Notes: generated from the letters alone by a model not told the origin. Shown: positions 9,331 through 18,855, counted from the stretch's first letter. The stretch: 64,000 nt of DNA from Vibrio diazotrophicus (GCF_038452265.1 NZ_CP151843.1:1-64000); one strand, 5' to 3'. Program-made: numbers and translations.

Positions 9331-12300
9331 ATGAAAAAGAATACGTTAAAACTTTTCTCCACATTATTTTTGGTTGAAGCGCTGCAAGTTGCGATGGTTA
9401 CGCCTGCTTGGGCTAATGATCCAGCGCTAGCTTCCCTGCTTGAACAGGCTAAGTATTGGCACGAAAAATCCAATCCGACACTGGCACAAGAGTCGATACA
9501 GAAAGTTCTGATGGTTGACCCAAATCAGCCAGATGCTCTGTATCTGATGTCGCTTTGGGCGCAAGAGCGTGGTGATATTACTGAGAGTGCTCAGTGGAAA
9601 AGCCGACTAGAAAAAGCGCACCCAAATGCACCACAGCTTCAGCAGTTAACGCGTTCGCAAGCTCTAGGGCAATTACCACAAAGTGGAATTGAACAAGCGC
9701 GTCGTCAGGCTCAGTCTGGTGATATCAAAGGTTCGATTGCGACTTGGGATGAACTGTTTAAAGGCAGCGAGCCACCGATTGAACTGGCACCTGAATATTA
9801 TCTGACCATGTCTGGCGATAAAGACCTGTACAACAAAGCGGTGTCTGAGCTGGGCAAACTCGCTAAGCAGAACCCGAACAACAGTGCAGTGGGTATTGCT
9901 TATGGTCAGGTGTTAACTTATCGCAAACCAACTCGCCGTCAGGGACTTAAGCAGCTGGAGCCTTATGCGCAGCAGAGTAAAACGGCGTCTGACTCTTTAC
10001 GTCAGGCACTATTGTGGTTAGAACCAAAAGAATCTGATGAGCGTTATTACCAACGTTGGGCGTTAGCACATCCACAGGATAAAGCGGTTTTAGATCATTA
10101 CAAAGCAGCCGTCGGTGGAGACATCAAACGCAGTGGTTACAACGAGCTGAATCAAGGCAATCTGGAGCAAGCGGAAGTTGAATTTCAACGTGTGTTGGCA
10201 AAATCGCCGAACGATGCAGACGCTTTGGCCGGTATCGGCTATGTGGCACTGAACAAAGGTGAGTACTCAAAAGCCGCAGATTACCTTAAACGTTCAGCCG
10301 CTCAGGGTGGGAATCAAGCCAACAAGAGACGTGAACAAGCCGACGAAGCACAGTTTCTTGCTCAGTTAGAACAGGCAAAATCTGCCTATCAAGCTGGCAA
10401 CATTGCACAAGCGTTAGAATTAAGCGCACCGTTGGCCAAGCGCAAAGGTGAAGCAGGACGCGGAGCAAAACTGTTCCGAGCGGATGTGTTACGTCATAAC
10501 GGCGACTACGCGCAAGCTGAAGCACTGCTGCTTAAGGTTTTGGATGAAGAACCGAACAATCAGGCTGCTAAAGAAGCTCTGTACTATGTTTATGCTGAGC
10601 AGAACCAGACAGATAAAGCGAAGAACTTGCTGAGTTCTCTGCCGCAGCAAGTCCAGAGCCGCATCCGCAAAGCAGACAGTTATAGCAATATTCGTGATCT
10701 GGCCAAAATGGCGGTGGATGCGGGCAACATCGAAACCGCAATTGTGATTTTGGATAACGGCCTTCAGCGTTTACCGAACAACCCTTGGCTTCGATTGGAG
10801 TTGGCTCGTCTTTACCTGCAACAAGGCGATGCCGTTGCCGCTCAAGGGGTTATTGCCTCGTTAGAAAGTGAGCAAGCGAGTGGCGAAGATTTGTATGTGG
10901 CTGGGCTTTTTTACTCAGGTCAGGAAAAGTGGAAGCAAACCAATCTGTTGCTATCTCGTATTCCTGAATCCGAGCGTAACGCTCAAGCTAACGCTTTGTA
11001 TAAAGAGTCAAAGTTCTATCTCGATTTGGAGTTGGCGAGCTCTCATATTGCCCACGGGCAAATTGCTCAAGCTCGACAATCGTTAAAAGCGATGCAGCCG
11101 CAAGCCATCGAAAAGCCTATTTGGGCTGGTAAACTTGCTCAACTACTGATGAAAACAAGAGATGTTGATCTTGCCATTGATGTGGTTGATGCGAGTCAAG
11201 CGCGAGGTATTGAAGGTAACGCGGGCGACTATGCTGACCAAGTGTCTGTGCTATATCAAGCGGGGCTGAAACAGCAAGCACAAGATCTGCTGAATCATCC
11301 ACAAATTATTGCCAACAGTACGCCGTTGCAACTTGCACGGGCACGAAACGTGTATGTGATTAACCAAGCGGACACATTACGTGAGCAAGGCCAATACGCA
11401 CCAGCTTATGACATGCTGACTGCCGCTCTGCAAATCGACCCAACAAGCAAAGATCTGATGTTAGCCATGGGACGTTTGTATCAAAGCGGTAAGCTGAATG
11501 ATCAAGCAGAAGTGGTCTATCAATATTTGTTGGACAATCAGCAAGACACACCGGAGCAAGATGCACTGGTTGGCGCAATTAATATCGCTTTGGTAAAAGG
11601 TGAAGCGAGCAAAGCGCGTGAATTATCAGAACAGTTGCAGCAGGTGAAATCTCCATCGCGTCTGCTGCTAATTGCTCGTATTGATGAAGCGCAAGGCAAG
11701 CACGCTCAGGCAATGGCTAATTTGCGTCAAGCTCGTGCACAGTTACTGGGTTTGCAGTCTACTCATGCGAGCACTTCGCCTATGGTTGGCGGGTTGGTGA
11801 TGGCAGATAATCCATTTGCTACTTCACAAAGTGCTGCAAATTCTAATGTCGCTCCATCTGTATATGGTACGACTATGCCTTGGCAGGTGAGCGCGCAAAC
11901 ATCGGCTAACGGGGCGTATATTAATCAACGTGCGGATCTCCCTCAGCCAACCGCAGAGCAGCAGACTCTAGCGGATGTGAACCGTTTAATGATGCAAATA
12001 TCTGATCGCACATCAAGCTGGGTTCAAGGTGGCATTGAAATTCGCGGACGTGACGGAGAAAACGGTCTGAGTCGACTGACTGAAGCTCGCGCTCCTATGG
12101 AATGGTCGACAGTACCGTTTGGTGATGCTCGATTTGCGATAAACGTTGCACCGGTAACTCTGGATGCAGGTACCTCTTCTGGTGATGCAAACCGTCGCTT
12201 TGGTACAGGGGCATTAATTCAGGGGCAGGTAGCTCAAACAGAGGGTGTTTCTTCGTTAAATGGCGACACATTGCCTGATGTTGATTCTCAAGGTGGACAA

Positions 12301-13146
12301 CGTCAAAGCGGCGTTGAACTGGCAATGTCATTGCGAGATCAGTATTACCAGTTAGATATCGGCACCACACCGCTTGGTACAGAGTTGAGCACGTTAGTCG
12401 GCGGTGCAAAAGCGATTGCCCCGTTAGGTGATTACACTAAACTGACCTTCTCTCTAGAACGCAGAGCAGTAAAAGACAGCATGCTTTCGTATGTCGGCAT
12501 GAAAGACAGCTTCTCAGGTCAATACTGGGGACAAGTGACGCAAAACGGCATCAACATTCAACTGAATTACGATGATGGTGATGTAGGTTACTATGCTGGC
12601 GGTGGCATGTGGCGCTATGCTGGTCGCAATGTCGAAGATAATGATGCAGTAAAAGTAGAAGCAGGCATGTACTTGCGTCCTCTTAAAGCGGATGACAGAG
12701 AGCTGCAGATCGGCTCACACATCAGTTATCAGAATTTCGAAGAAAACCTCAGCTACTACAGTTTTGGGCATGGTGGTTACTTTAGCCCGCAGAACTATGT
12801 CAGCGTCTCTTTCCCTGTGGAATATACGCAGGAGTTTTCGAAGGTGAGTTTGGGTATTGGCGGCGCATTGGGTTACCAGTCTTATAGTCAGGATGAAGCC
12901 AACTACTTCCCCGGACAATCCGCGATGCAATCAACCTTGGAGTCCTACGTTCGTTCAGGTTGGGCAAAAGAGGCGCGATACAGCGGAGAGAGTACTGACG
13001 GTATTGGGTACAGTTTCCAAGCGAGACTGGGCTACAAAATTAAGCGTGATTTAACGCTAGAAGCTAAAGTCGCTTATGACACATTCGGTGATTACAACGA
13101 GTCAAAAGCGCAGCTCTCATTACGTCAGTCTTTCCAAGACTATTAA
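9331..13146 (+). CDS. bcsC: Cellulose export outer-membrane protein BcsC (TPR plus beta-barrel)
   Basis: About 1271 aa. The signal peptide begins at MKKNTLKLFSTLFL. The ATG at 9331 is preferred because the upstream in-frame ATG at 9301 overlaps the end of bcsB and adds a polar stretch before the signal peptide. Residues from about 35 to 790 form many TPR-like helical repeats (patterns such as PNDADALAGIGYVALNKGEY). The last 350 or so residues are the BcsC C-terminal barrel that forms the outer-membrane pore, ending in an aromatic-rich strand (LSLRQSFQDY). It lies directly after bcsB and before bcsZ; E. coli has bcsZ before bcsC. Confidence 0.95.
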   Translation: MKKNTLKLFSTLFLVEALQVAMVTPAWANDPALASLLEQAKYWHEKSNPTLAQESIQKVLMVDPNQPDALYLMSLWAQERGDITESAQWKSRLEKAHPNAPQLQQLTRSQALGQLPQSGIEQARRQAQSGDIKGSIATWDELFKGSEPPIELAPEYYLTMSGDKDLYNKAVSELGKLAKQNPNNSAVGIAYGQVLTYRKPTRRQGLKQLEPYAQQSKTASDSLRQALLWLEPKESDERYYQRWALAHPQDKAVLDHYKAAVGGDIKRSGYNELNQGNLEQAEVEFQRVLAKSPNDADALAGIGYVALNKGEYSKAADYLKRSAAQGGNQANKRREQADEAQFLAQLEQAKSAYQAGNIAQALELSAPLAKRKGEAGRGAKLFRADVLRHNGDYAQAEALLLKVLDEEPNNQAAKEALYYVYAEQNQTDKAKNLLSSLPQQVQSRIRKADSYSNIRDLAKMAVDAGNIETAIVILDNGLQRLPNNPWLRLELARLYLQQGDAVAAQGVIASLESEQASGEDLYVAGLFYSGQEKWKQTNLLLSRIPESERNAQANALYKESKFYLDLELASSHIAHGQIAQARQSLKAMQPQAIEKPIWAGKLAQLLMKTRDVDLAIDVVDASQARGIEGNAGDYADQVSVLYQAGLKQQAQDLLNHPQIIANSTPLQLARARNVYVINQADTLREQGQYAPAYDMLTAALQIDPTSKDLMLAMGRLYQSGKLNDQAEVVYQYLLDNQQDTPEQDALVGAINIALVKGEASKARELSEQLQQVKSPSRLLLIARIDEAQGKHAQAMANLRQARAQLLGLQSTHASTSPMVGGLVMADNPFATSQSAANSNVAPSVYGTTMPWQVSAQTSANGAYINQRADLPQPTAEQQTLADVNRLMMQISDRTSSWVQGGIEIRGRDGENGLSRLTEARAPMEWSTVPFGDARFAINVAPVTLDAGTSSGDANRRFGTGALIQGQVAQTEGVSSLNGDTLPDVDSQGGQRQSGVELAMSLRDQYYQLDIGTTPLGTELSTLVGGAKAIAPLGDYTKLTFSLERRAVKDSMLSYVGMKDSFSGQYWGQVTQNGINIQLNYDDGDVGYYAGGGMWRYAGRNVEDNDAVKVEAGMYLRPLKADDRELQIGSHISYQNFEENLSYYSFGHGGYFSPQNYVSVSFPVEYTQEFSKVSLGIGGALGYQSYSQDEANYFPGQSAMQSTLESYVRSGWAKEARYSGESTDGIGYSFQARLGYKIKRDLTLEAKVAYDTFGDYNESKAQLSLRQSFQDY

Positions 13147-13158
13147 TCTAGCATGATG

Positions 13159-13194
13159 ATAAGCAGAGTATCTTCCACAGTGCTCTGCTTATTT
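13159..13194 (+). terminator. Hairpin between bcsC and bcsZ (attenuator or processing stem)
   Basis: ATAAGCAGAG (13159-13168) pairs perfectly with CTCTGCTTAT (13183-13192) around a 14-base loop. Only TTTG follows, so termination would be partial. It sits 13 bases after the bcsC stop and may lower bcsZ expression relative to the upstream genes. Confidence 0.6.
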
Positions 13195-13218
13195 TGTATC
13201 AAAGGGATGAATGAATTG

Positions 13219-14226
13219 ATGTTCAAGCTCTACAAACAGATGCTCAAAGTTTGGCTGTTGATACTTTGTGGTATTAGCTCTGTCAGTGCATCTTCACTTG
13301 ACTGGACCACGTTTAAACAACGCTTTATGGCGCCTGATGGCCGAATTTTGGACAGTGGTAATCGCAATATCAGTCATACCGAAGGTCAGGGCTTTTCTAT
13401 GTTGTTTGCTGTTGGGGCGAATGACAAAACATCGTTTGACAAGATCTGGGGATGGACTCATTCCCATCTTAAAGATCAAAAATCCGGCCTGTTTTACTGG
13501 CGTTATAACCCAGTGATTGCTGACCCTATCGAAGATAAAAACAACGCCTCTGATGGCGATGTGTTGATCGCATGGGCGCTACTAAAGGCTGGACAACGCT
13601 GGAACCATAAACCTTATTTAACTGAGTCGGATCGCATTGTTCGCGCGGTGCTCAACCATACAGTTATAGACTTTGCAGGTCGTAAAGTGATGCTTCCTGG
13701 GCGCAACGGTTTTACCGCGCAAGACTCGATAACCTTAAACCCTTCCTATTTCATCTTCCCTGCTTGGCGCGACTTCGCTGAACGTAGTTACCTAGCTAAC
13801 TTGTGGACCTTGATTGAAGATTCTCAGCAGTTGATGACCGACATTGATTGGGGACAACACCGCATACCGACAGACTGGATAACGCTTTATGCGGACGGAA
13901 AGACAGCACCAGCAACAAAATGGCCAGCGCGAGTGAGTTATGATGCGATTCGCGTTCCTCTTTATATGAAGTGGGATCGTACGGATAACCCACTGTTAGG
14001 CCGTTGGCAATCATGGTTTTCTGGTTACTCACGTTTGAAAACGCCAGCATGGGAAAATATGGCCAACCATGAAATAGCTAATTATCCAATGCGAGGCGGA
14101 CTGTTGGCGGTGCGAGATTATACTATGAATCAACTCAGCAGCGACGCAACAAAGGTACGAGCGAGTGATGACTACTATTCAGCGAGCTTGAAATTGCTGG
14201 CGGCACTAGCCAACGACGGTTTTTGA
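13219..14226 (+). CDS. bcsZ: Periplasmic endo-1,4-beta-glucanase BcsZ, glycoside hydrolase family 8
   Basis: The cellulase of the cellulose operon, which trims glucan in the periplasm. Starting at MFKLYKQMLKVW it is 335 aa with a signal peptide ending near SVSAS. The GH8 acid glutamate is in SHTEGQGF and the conserved aspartate is in NNASDGDVLIAWALLKAG. The frame is open back to 13153, but a start there would put a 10-bp hairpin inside the coding sequence. ATG codons at 13207 and 13219 lie just after the hairpin; 13219 has AAAGGG at a workable distance. Conserved GH8 length and motifs make the function secure; only the start is uncertain. Confidence 0.92.
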   Translation: MFKLYKQMLKVWLLILCGISSVSASSLDWTTFKQRFMAPDGRILDSGNRNISHTEGQGFSMLFAVGANDKTSFDKIWGWTHSHLKDQKSGLFYWRYNPVIADPIEDKNNASDGDVLIAWALLKAGQRWNHKPYLTESDRIVRAVLNHTVIDFAGRKVMLPGRNGFTAQDSITLNPSYFIFPAWRDFAERSYLANLWTLIEDSQQLMTDIDWGQHRIPTDWITLYADGKTAPATKWPARVSYDAIRVPLYMKWDRTDNPLLGRWQSWFSGYSRLKTPAWENMANHEIANYPMRGGLLAVRDYTMNQLSSDATKVRASDDYYSASLKLLAALANDGF

Positions 14227-14298
14227 GTTTGGATTAATGTCTCTACACCCAAAACAGGTTTTCTGGTTACATAAACGGTCATATAATCTTCGGTTTGA

Positions 14299-14329
14299 AA
14301 TAAGCCCCCTGAGTAGTCAGGGGCTTATA
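14299..14329. terminator. Bidirectional terminator between bcsZ and rhaM
   Basis: ATAAGCCCC and GGGGCTTAT with flanking TGA/TCA form a strong GC-rich stem with a short loop. It lies between the convergent bcsZ and rhaM genes and can serve both. Confidence 0.75.
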
Positions 14330-14343
14330 TAAGAACATCAACG

Positions 14344-14667
14344 CTAAGCCAAATAGAATACTGAGCTGAGCGATATTGATTGAGGTGAGTTATCTGGGTT
14401 GGTCGCCATGATGTCTTGCATATAAGACCACCATTTTTTGCAAATTGCTGTATTAGCAACTTGCTGCCAACGCTCCTCGCTCTCAATTTCGACATACCCA
14501 AACAACTGATTGGTATCCTCATGGAGAAAAATCGAATAGTTGTGACCACCGTGACTTTTCAGTACATCGACCAGTTCTGGCCATATCTCGTCATGTCGTT
14601 TTTTGTATTCTGCTTTACAGTTTTCATTTAGCTGCATGACAAAGCCTTTGCGAATTAGATCATTCAC
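14344..14667 (-). CDS. rhaM: L-rhamnose mutarotase
   Basis: Interconverts alpha and beta anomers of L-rhamnose so that the isomerase is supplied with the right form. The 107-aa protein closely follows E. coli RhaM from IRKGFVMQ through HNYSIFLHED and VEIESEERWQQVA to KKWWSYMQDIMATNPDNSP, including the paired Trp and His residues. It begins at GTG with AGGAGAG eight bases upstream. It is the last gene of the rhaB-A-D-M series and is separated from rhaD by 171 bases that hold a hairpin. Confidence 0.95.
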   Translation of the reverse strand: MNDLIRKGFVMQLNENCKAEYKKRHDEIWPELVDVLKSHGGHNYSIFLHEDTNQLFGYVEIESEERWQQVANTAICKKWWSYMQDIMATNPDNSPQSISLSSVFYLA

Positions 14668-14773
14668 GAGTTTACTCTCCTATGCTCTATCACCGAGTGT
14701 GTTGTGCTTTCCTGCTGAACATCAGTCCTTTTTCGCTACCATATTGATTAGGTAGAAGCTCAATAGGTGCAGT

Positions 14774-14797
14774 AACAGCTCCTTTATAGGAGCTGTT
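14774..14797. repeat. Hairpin between rhaD and rhaM
   Basis: AACAGCTCCT pairs perfectly with AGGAGCTGTT around a four-base loop. On the minus (coding) strand it is not followed by a T-run, so it is more likely an mRNA processing or stability element than a terminator for rhaD. Confidence 0.5.
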
Positions 14798-14838
14798 GTT
14801 TTGGATGAAACAAACTTAAATATTTCGATATTTCAGGG

Positions 14839-15639
14839 TTATAAGTTAAATACGCGTTTCAGTATTTCCATGTTTTCTTTGGTCACGCCTTCTGGCTCAT
14901 AACCTGCTGATGTGCACATTAGGTACAGCTTTGCCCCTTTGTTTGCTACATCAATGTAGTCGAATGCTTGCAGCACATCAGCGCCAGATGCGGTTGCACC
15001 GTGCTTTTCCCAGATTGCCACATCATGCTTGAGCAACGCAGCCGTTGTTCCGTCTGCCATCTCTTCTGAAGAAGGTAGGCAGTATGGAATCATGCCAATA
15101 CCGCGAGGGACAAAAGCGCGTACTTCTGGCAGCATTTTCCAACAGGTATGAGTGAACAGATCGCTGCTCTTTGAAATATCTGGGTGATGTGAAAGTGCAA
15201 TCAATTCGAGTGGGTGAGTATGAACAACGGAGCGGTGGTTAGAACCAGAGTTGATTTTATCCACTAGGATCTTGATGTGGCTGATGAATTCAGAAGTCGG
15301 AGCAAAGTCCGGACTGGCTTTACCGCCCCAAAGAATTTGATAGCCGTTCGCTGCTTCGTTGATTTGTAGTACGCAACCTGCATATTGAGGATCGCGCAGT
15401 TCGCGAATACGTTGTCCTGTGCCTTTTACATAATAGATACGACCCGCGCTTTCCATAGGTAGCTGAAGAGGTAATGCTTTTACTGCCGCATCAACGGTTG
15501 GAATTTCGTCGAACAGATCTGTGACATCAACAGAGATGTTACCGCCGTTACGCTCAGCCCATTCACGTTGCCACAGATATTGAGAAACTTCGCTGACTTT
15601 CTCGATTTCATGCATTACTGCATCGTTTAGTTGAATCAT
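14839..15639 (-). CDS. rhaD: Rhamnulose-1-phosphate aldolase
   Basis: A class II (zinc) aldolase that splits rhamnulose 1-phosphate into dihydroxyacetone phosphate and L-lactaldehyde. At 266 aa it is close to the E. coli enzyme (274 aa). The metal-binding histidines lie in VVHTHPLELIALS, and the N-terminal region has WAERNGGNISV, typical of the class II aldolase/adducin fold. The rhaA stop lies 72 bases upstream on the same strand, so the two genes are probably co-transcribed. Confidence 0.95.
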   Translation of the reverse strand: MIQLNDAVMHEIEKVSEVSQYLWQREWAERNGGNISVDVTDLFDEIPTVDAAVKALPLQLPMESAGRIYYVKGTGQRIRELRDPQYAGCVLQINEAANGYQILWGGKASPDFAPTSEFISHIKILVDKINSGSNHRSVVHTHPLELIALSHHPDISKSSDLFTHTCWKMLPEVRAFVPRGIGMIPYCLPSSEEMADGTTAALLKHDVAIWEKHGATASGADVLQAFDYIDVANKGAKLYLMCTSAGYEPEGVTKENMEILKRVFNL

Positions 15640-15711
15640 GTTTTGTACCTTATATGTTTAACCAAACAAGCCAGATTAAAATCTGACTTGTCTGCTATTG
15701 AGCAATTTGTA

Positions 15712-16971
15712 TTAACGAGTCGCCAAAATAGTTGCTTCGTAGTCTTTGACGTCGTTGATCCAATCAAAGCCAACAGGGACTTCGTTTTGTAAACAGTGGT
15801 AATCCCAAACCGCTGCCCAAGGTAGAGAGTGCGCTTCTTCAATAAGACCAAGGCGAGTGGTGTAGTCGAAAGCTTGTTCAGCGGTTTTAAGCGCTTCAAC
15901 GGGTTCCAGCAGCGCTTTTAGGAGTGCTTTTTGTGCGTTACGAGTACCGATAACCCAAGCTGCGATACGGTTGATAGATGCATCGAAGAAGTCCAAACCA
16001 ATCGCGACGCGATCTAGAAGTTTGTTGCGTACGATTTCGCGCATGATGGCCTGAGTTTCATCATCGAAAGAAACGACGTGGTCAGAGTCCCAACGAACCG
16101 GACGAGTCACGTGTAGTTGTAGGTCGTTAACATACAGTGATACTGCACTGATCTTGTCACTGATCACTTCAGTTGGGTGGAAGTGACCTGCATCTAGGCA
16201 AAGTGCTGTCCCACGAGTTGCCGCGTACGCTAGATAAAACTCGTTGCTACCGACGGTGTAGGCTTCTGCTCCTATGCCAAACAATTTGCTCTCTACCGCG
16301 TCTTTGTGGAATGTCGGGTCAATTTTTTCTGCTAGTGCTTTGTCTAGAGAATCTGCCAAGCGAGCTCGTGGAGATAGGCGATCAACAGGTTGGTCTTTCA
16401 TGCCATCAGGAATCCAGATGTTCATGAAAGAGGCAGTGCCTAATTCGCGACCAAAATATTCAGAAATTTTACGGCTTGCTTTTACGTGCTCAATCCAGAA
16501 TTGACGGATCTCTTCATTTGGATGAGAAAGAGTCAAACCATCGTCAGCTTTAGGGTGAGAGAACAGCGTTGGGTTGAAGTCCAAACCTAAACCTTGCTTC
16601 TTGGCCCATTGAACCCAGCGATCAAAGTGTTCAGGTTTAATTTGGTCACGCTCTACGAATTCATCCGCATCAATGTAAATCGCATGTAGGTTTACGCGCT
16701 TTTTCCCAGGGATAAGCGAAAAGGCTTTTTCCATATCTGCACGTAGCTGATCCGGAGTTTTTGCAGCACCAGGATGATTACCAGTTGCTTGAATGCCACC
16801 ACTTAGCGCCGTTTCTGGTGATTCAAAACCACGTACGTCATCGCCTTGCCAGCAGTGCATTGAAATAGGGGTCTGGTTTAAAAGCTCAAGCGCTTGGTCT
16901 GTGTTTACACCATATTTTTCAAAGGTTTTCTTTGCTTGCTCATAAGCTGAAATGATCTGATCTTTACTCAT
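15712..16971 (-). CDS. rhaA: L-rhamnose isomerase
   Basis: Converts L-rhamnose to L-rhamnulose, the first committed step. At 419 aa it matches the family length. Recognisable family segments are ISMHCWQGDDVRGFE, NLHAIYIDADEFVERD, IWIPDGMKD, CLDAGHFHPTE and RPVRWDSDHVVSFDD, which include the metal-binding acidic and histidine residues. It lies 10 bases after the rhaB stop, in the same operon. Confidence 0.97.
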   Translation of the reverse strand: MSKDQIISAYEQAKKTFEKYGVNTDQALELLNQTPISMHCWQGDDVRGFESPETALSGGIQATGNHPGAAKTPDQLRADMEKAFSLIPGKKRVNLHAIYIDADEFVERDQIKPEHFDRWVQWAKKQGLGLDFNPTLFSHPKADDGLTLSHPNEEIRQFWIEHVKASRKISEYFGRELGTASFMNIWIPDGMKDQPVDRLSPRARLADSLDKALAEKIDPTFHKDAVESKLFGIGAEAYTVGSNEFYLAYAATRGTALCLDAGHFHPTEVISDKISAVSLYVNDLQLHVTRPVRWDSDHVVSFDDETQAIMREIVRNKLLDRVAIGLDFFDASINRIAAWVIGTRNAQKALLKALLEPVEALKTAEQAFDYTTRLGLIEEAHSLPWAAVWDYHCLQNEVPVGFDWINDVKDYEATILATR

Positions 16972-16981
16972 TGTGTTTACC

Positions 16982-18424
16982 TTATTTAATAATCTGTTGG
17001 AACTGGGATTTGATTTGCTCTAATCCTTCAATTGGGTTGGCTGAAAAATGCTTCACATCAGAGGAGGCATCAATAATCTGGCGACCTTCTTCCAACGAGC
17101 AAATAACGTCACAAGCAATGAACTGGTTGATAACATTGCCCAGTGCGGATGCTTCGGTTGGTTCTGTTGAAACTGGAATTTGGCACACGTCAGCGCATAG
17201 CTGGTTAAGGAACTTATCCTGAGTTCCACCACCGACGATGCGCAGCTCTTTGATCTCTTTGCCTGTCACTTCGGCTAGTTCTGAAAGCACTTTGTCGTAA
17301 GCCAAAACTAAGCTGTCGTAGATACAGCGAATGACTTCAGACAAGGTTTCTGGTGTTTCGAGATCGCGCTTTTTAAACCAGTTTTTAATCGCTTGCGTCA
17401 TTGAGACCGGGTTTAAGAAGTCGTTGTCATTTGGGTTAACGATGTACTTAAACGGTTGTGCTTGGCGCGCCAATGCTGCGATATTGGGGAAGGTGAGGGA
17501 TGGATTTTCCGCTTTAACGCGTTGGATTAGCCACAATCCCATGATGTTTTTCAGAACGCGGTAACGTCCATCCACACCACCTTCATTAGTGAAGTTGTAT
17601 TGGTAAGCCAAACCACCAGTGTAGGGTTCTAAGCTTTCAATGCCGACTAATGACCAAGTCCCTGAACTTAGGTAAGCCATGTTTTCATGGGCAATCGGCG
17701 TTGCGGCGACTGCTGAGGCAGTATCGTGACTAGCAACAGAACAAACCGGAATTTGCACATCACCAACGTGGTATTGGCCGACAATATGGTTTGGCATTGA
17801 AGGTGGCAGGAACCAATCTATTTTCGCACCACACGCTTTGATTAGTTCAGTACTCCAAACTTTCTCTTTGCAGTCTAAAAGTTGGCTGGTGGAAGCATTG
17901 GTATACTCGCAATGCTTAACGCCAGAGAGTTTGTAGTTGAGGTAGTCAGGAATGAACAGCAGGGTATCAATATCACCGAACCATTCTGGTTTCTGATCTG
18001 CAATCGCTTTTAACTGGTTAATGGTGTTGAACGATAAGAACTGAATACCGGTAGTGCGGTAAATGTCTTGCAGTGACAACTGGCTATCTGCCAACAGTTT
18101 GTCTTGTACGCCTTCTGTACGAGCATCGCGATAGCTAACAAATTCACCTAGGTGTTTGCCGAATTTGTCGAGTAGAACAAAGTCCACGCCCCATGTATCA
18201 ATACCTAACGAACAGACTTCGATACCTGTTGCGATAACCTTATTAATCCCGACCTTGATTTCTTCTAAGATTGAGTACAGATCCCAGCATGACTCATTGC
18301 CATGAACCACCTGTTGATTTTGGAAACGGTGGAACTCTTCCAAACGAATCTTTCCACTCTCTAGATATCCAACCATGACGCGTCCACTTGATGCGCCCAG
18401 GTCAATCGCGATTACTGCTTTCAT
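16982..18424 (-). CDS. rhaB: Rhamnulokinase
   Basis: Phosphorylates L-rhamnulose at the 1 position with ATP. It is a 480-aa FGGY-type sugar kinase (E. coli RhaB is 489 aa) with the N-terminal ATPase motif IDLGASSGRVMVGY and the C-terminal motif LRIVGGGTQDKFLNQLCAD. It is the first gene of the minus-strand rha operon. AGAGG lies about 11 bases before the ATG. The intergenic region to the divergent TRAP operon (about 430 bases) should carry its promoter and regulator sites. Confidence 0.96.
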   Translation of the reverse strand: MKAVIAIDLGASSGRVMVGYLESGKIRLEEFHRFQNQQVVHGNESCWDLYSILEEIKVGINKVIATGIEVCSLGIDTWGVDFVLLDKFGKHLGEFVSYRDARTEGVQDKLLADSQLSLQDIYRTTGIQFLSFNTINQLKAIADQKPEWFGDIDTLLFIPDYLNYKLSGVKHCEYTNASTSQLLDCKEKVWSTELIKACGAKIDWFLPPSMPNHIVGQYHVGDVQIPVCSVASHDTASAVAATPIAHENMAYLSSGTWSLVGIESLEPYTGGLAYQYNFTNEGGVDGRYRVLKNIMGLWLIQRVKAENPSLTFPNIAALARQAQPFKYIVNPNDNDFLNPVSMTQAIKNWFKKRDLETPETLSEVIRCIYDSLVLAYDKVLSELAEVTGKEIKELRIVGGGTQDKFLNQLCADVCQIPVSTEPTEASALGNVINQFIACDVICSLEEGRQIIDASSDVKHFSANPIEGLEQIKSQFQQIIK

Positions 18425-18855
18425 AATGCTTAATACCTCTGAATATTTAGGAGTATTAAAGCGGGTTTCAAATCAAAAAAACTTCAAAATTCAGCCAGTG
18501 AAAAAGGGGGCAAGGAGTTTTTGCAAAGAAAAGAAAGCTTCAATTCAAAAATTTTAAAGTTGGCTAAAAAAATCGGCTGATATTCTTGAAGTTGCTATTT
18601 AAGGCATGACAAAGGTTTTGATGTCTATATAGACGGTGATTTGAGCCCTAGCGATTGGATTTTGATTAAAAAGTAAAAAGTGTGACCCTTCACTTTGTAG
18701 GTATGACGAATTAGACGTTCAAAAATTAAAGGTGGCGAAATTTTAAAGGTGGCTCGTTTTTGAAAGCGCCATGATAGACCCAACAAATAACAACGCTGCC
18801 AAACAGTGTTATCGATAAACCAATAACAAGCATAACAATCAATTTGGAGGATATT
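18425..18855. promoter_or_regulatory. Divergent control region between rhaB and the TRAP operon
   Basis: 431 bases without a gene, AT-rich. It holds three copies of a TTAAAGGTGGC-like element: TTAAAGTTGGC at 18554-18564, and two exact copies at 18726-18736 and 18743-18753. The last two are 17 bases apart, about 100-130 bases before the TRAP start. Direct repeats spaced by about 1.6 helical turns fit half-sites of an AraC-family activator, probably the RhaS-type regulator encoded downstream. I find no convincing CRP site here. Confidence 0.55.

Noticed and set aside
9430..11760. Repeating pattern in the 5' two thirds of bcsC, at first suspected as DNA repeats
   Set aside because: It reflects TPR protein repeats, not DNA duplication; the base sequence varies freely.
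13153..13218. N-terminal extension of bcsZ from ATG 13153
   Set aside because: It would place a 10-bp hairpin inside the gene and a cysteine-rich stretch before the signal peptide; a start after the hairpin is better.
18681..18698. Possible CRP site TGTGACCCTTCACTTT in the rha control region
   Set aside because: Only the left half fits; the right half-site does not match TCACA at the required six-base spacing.
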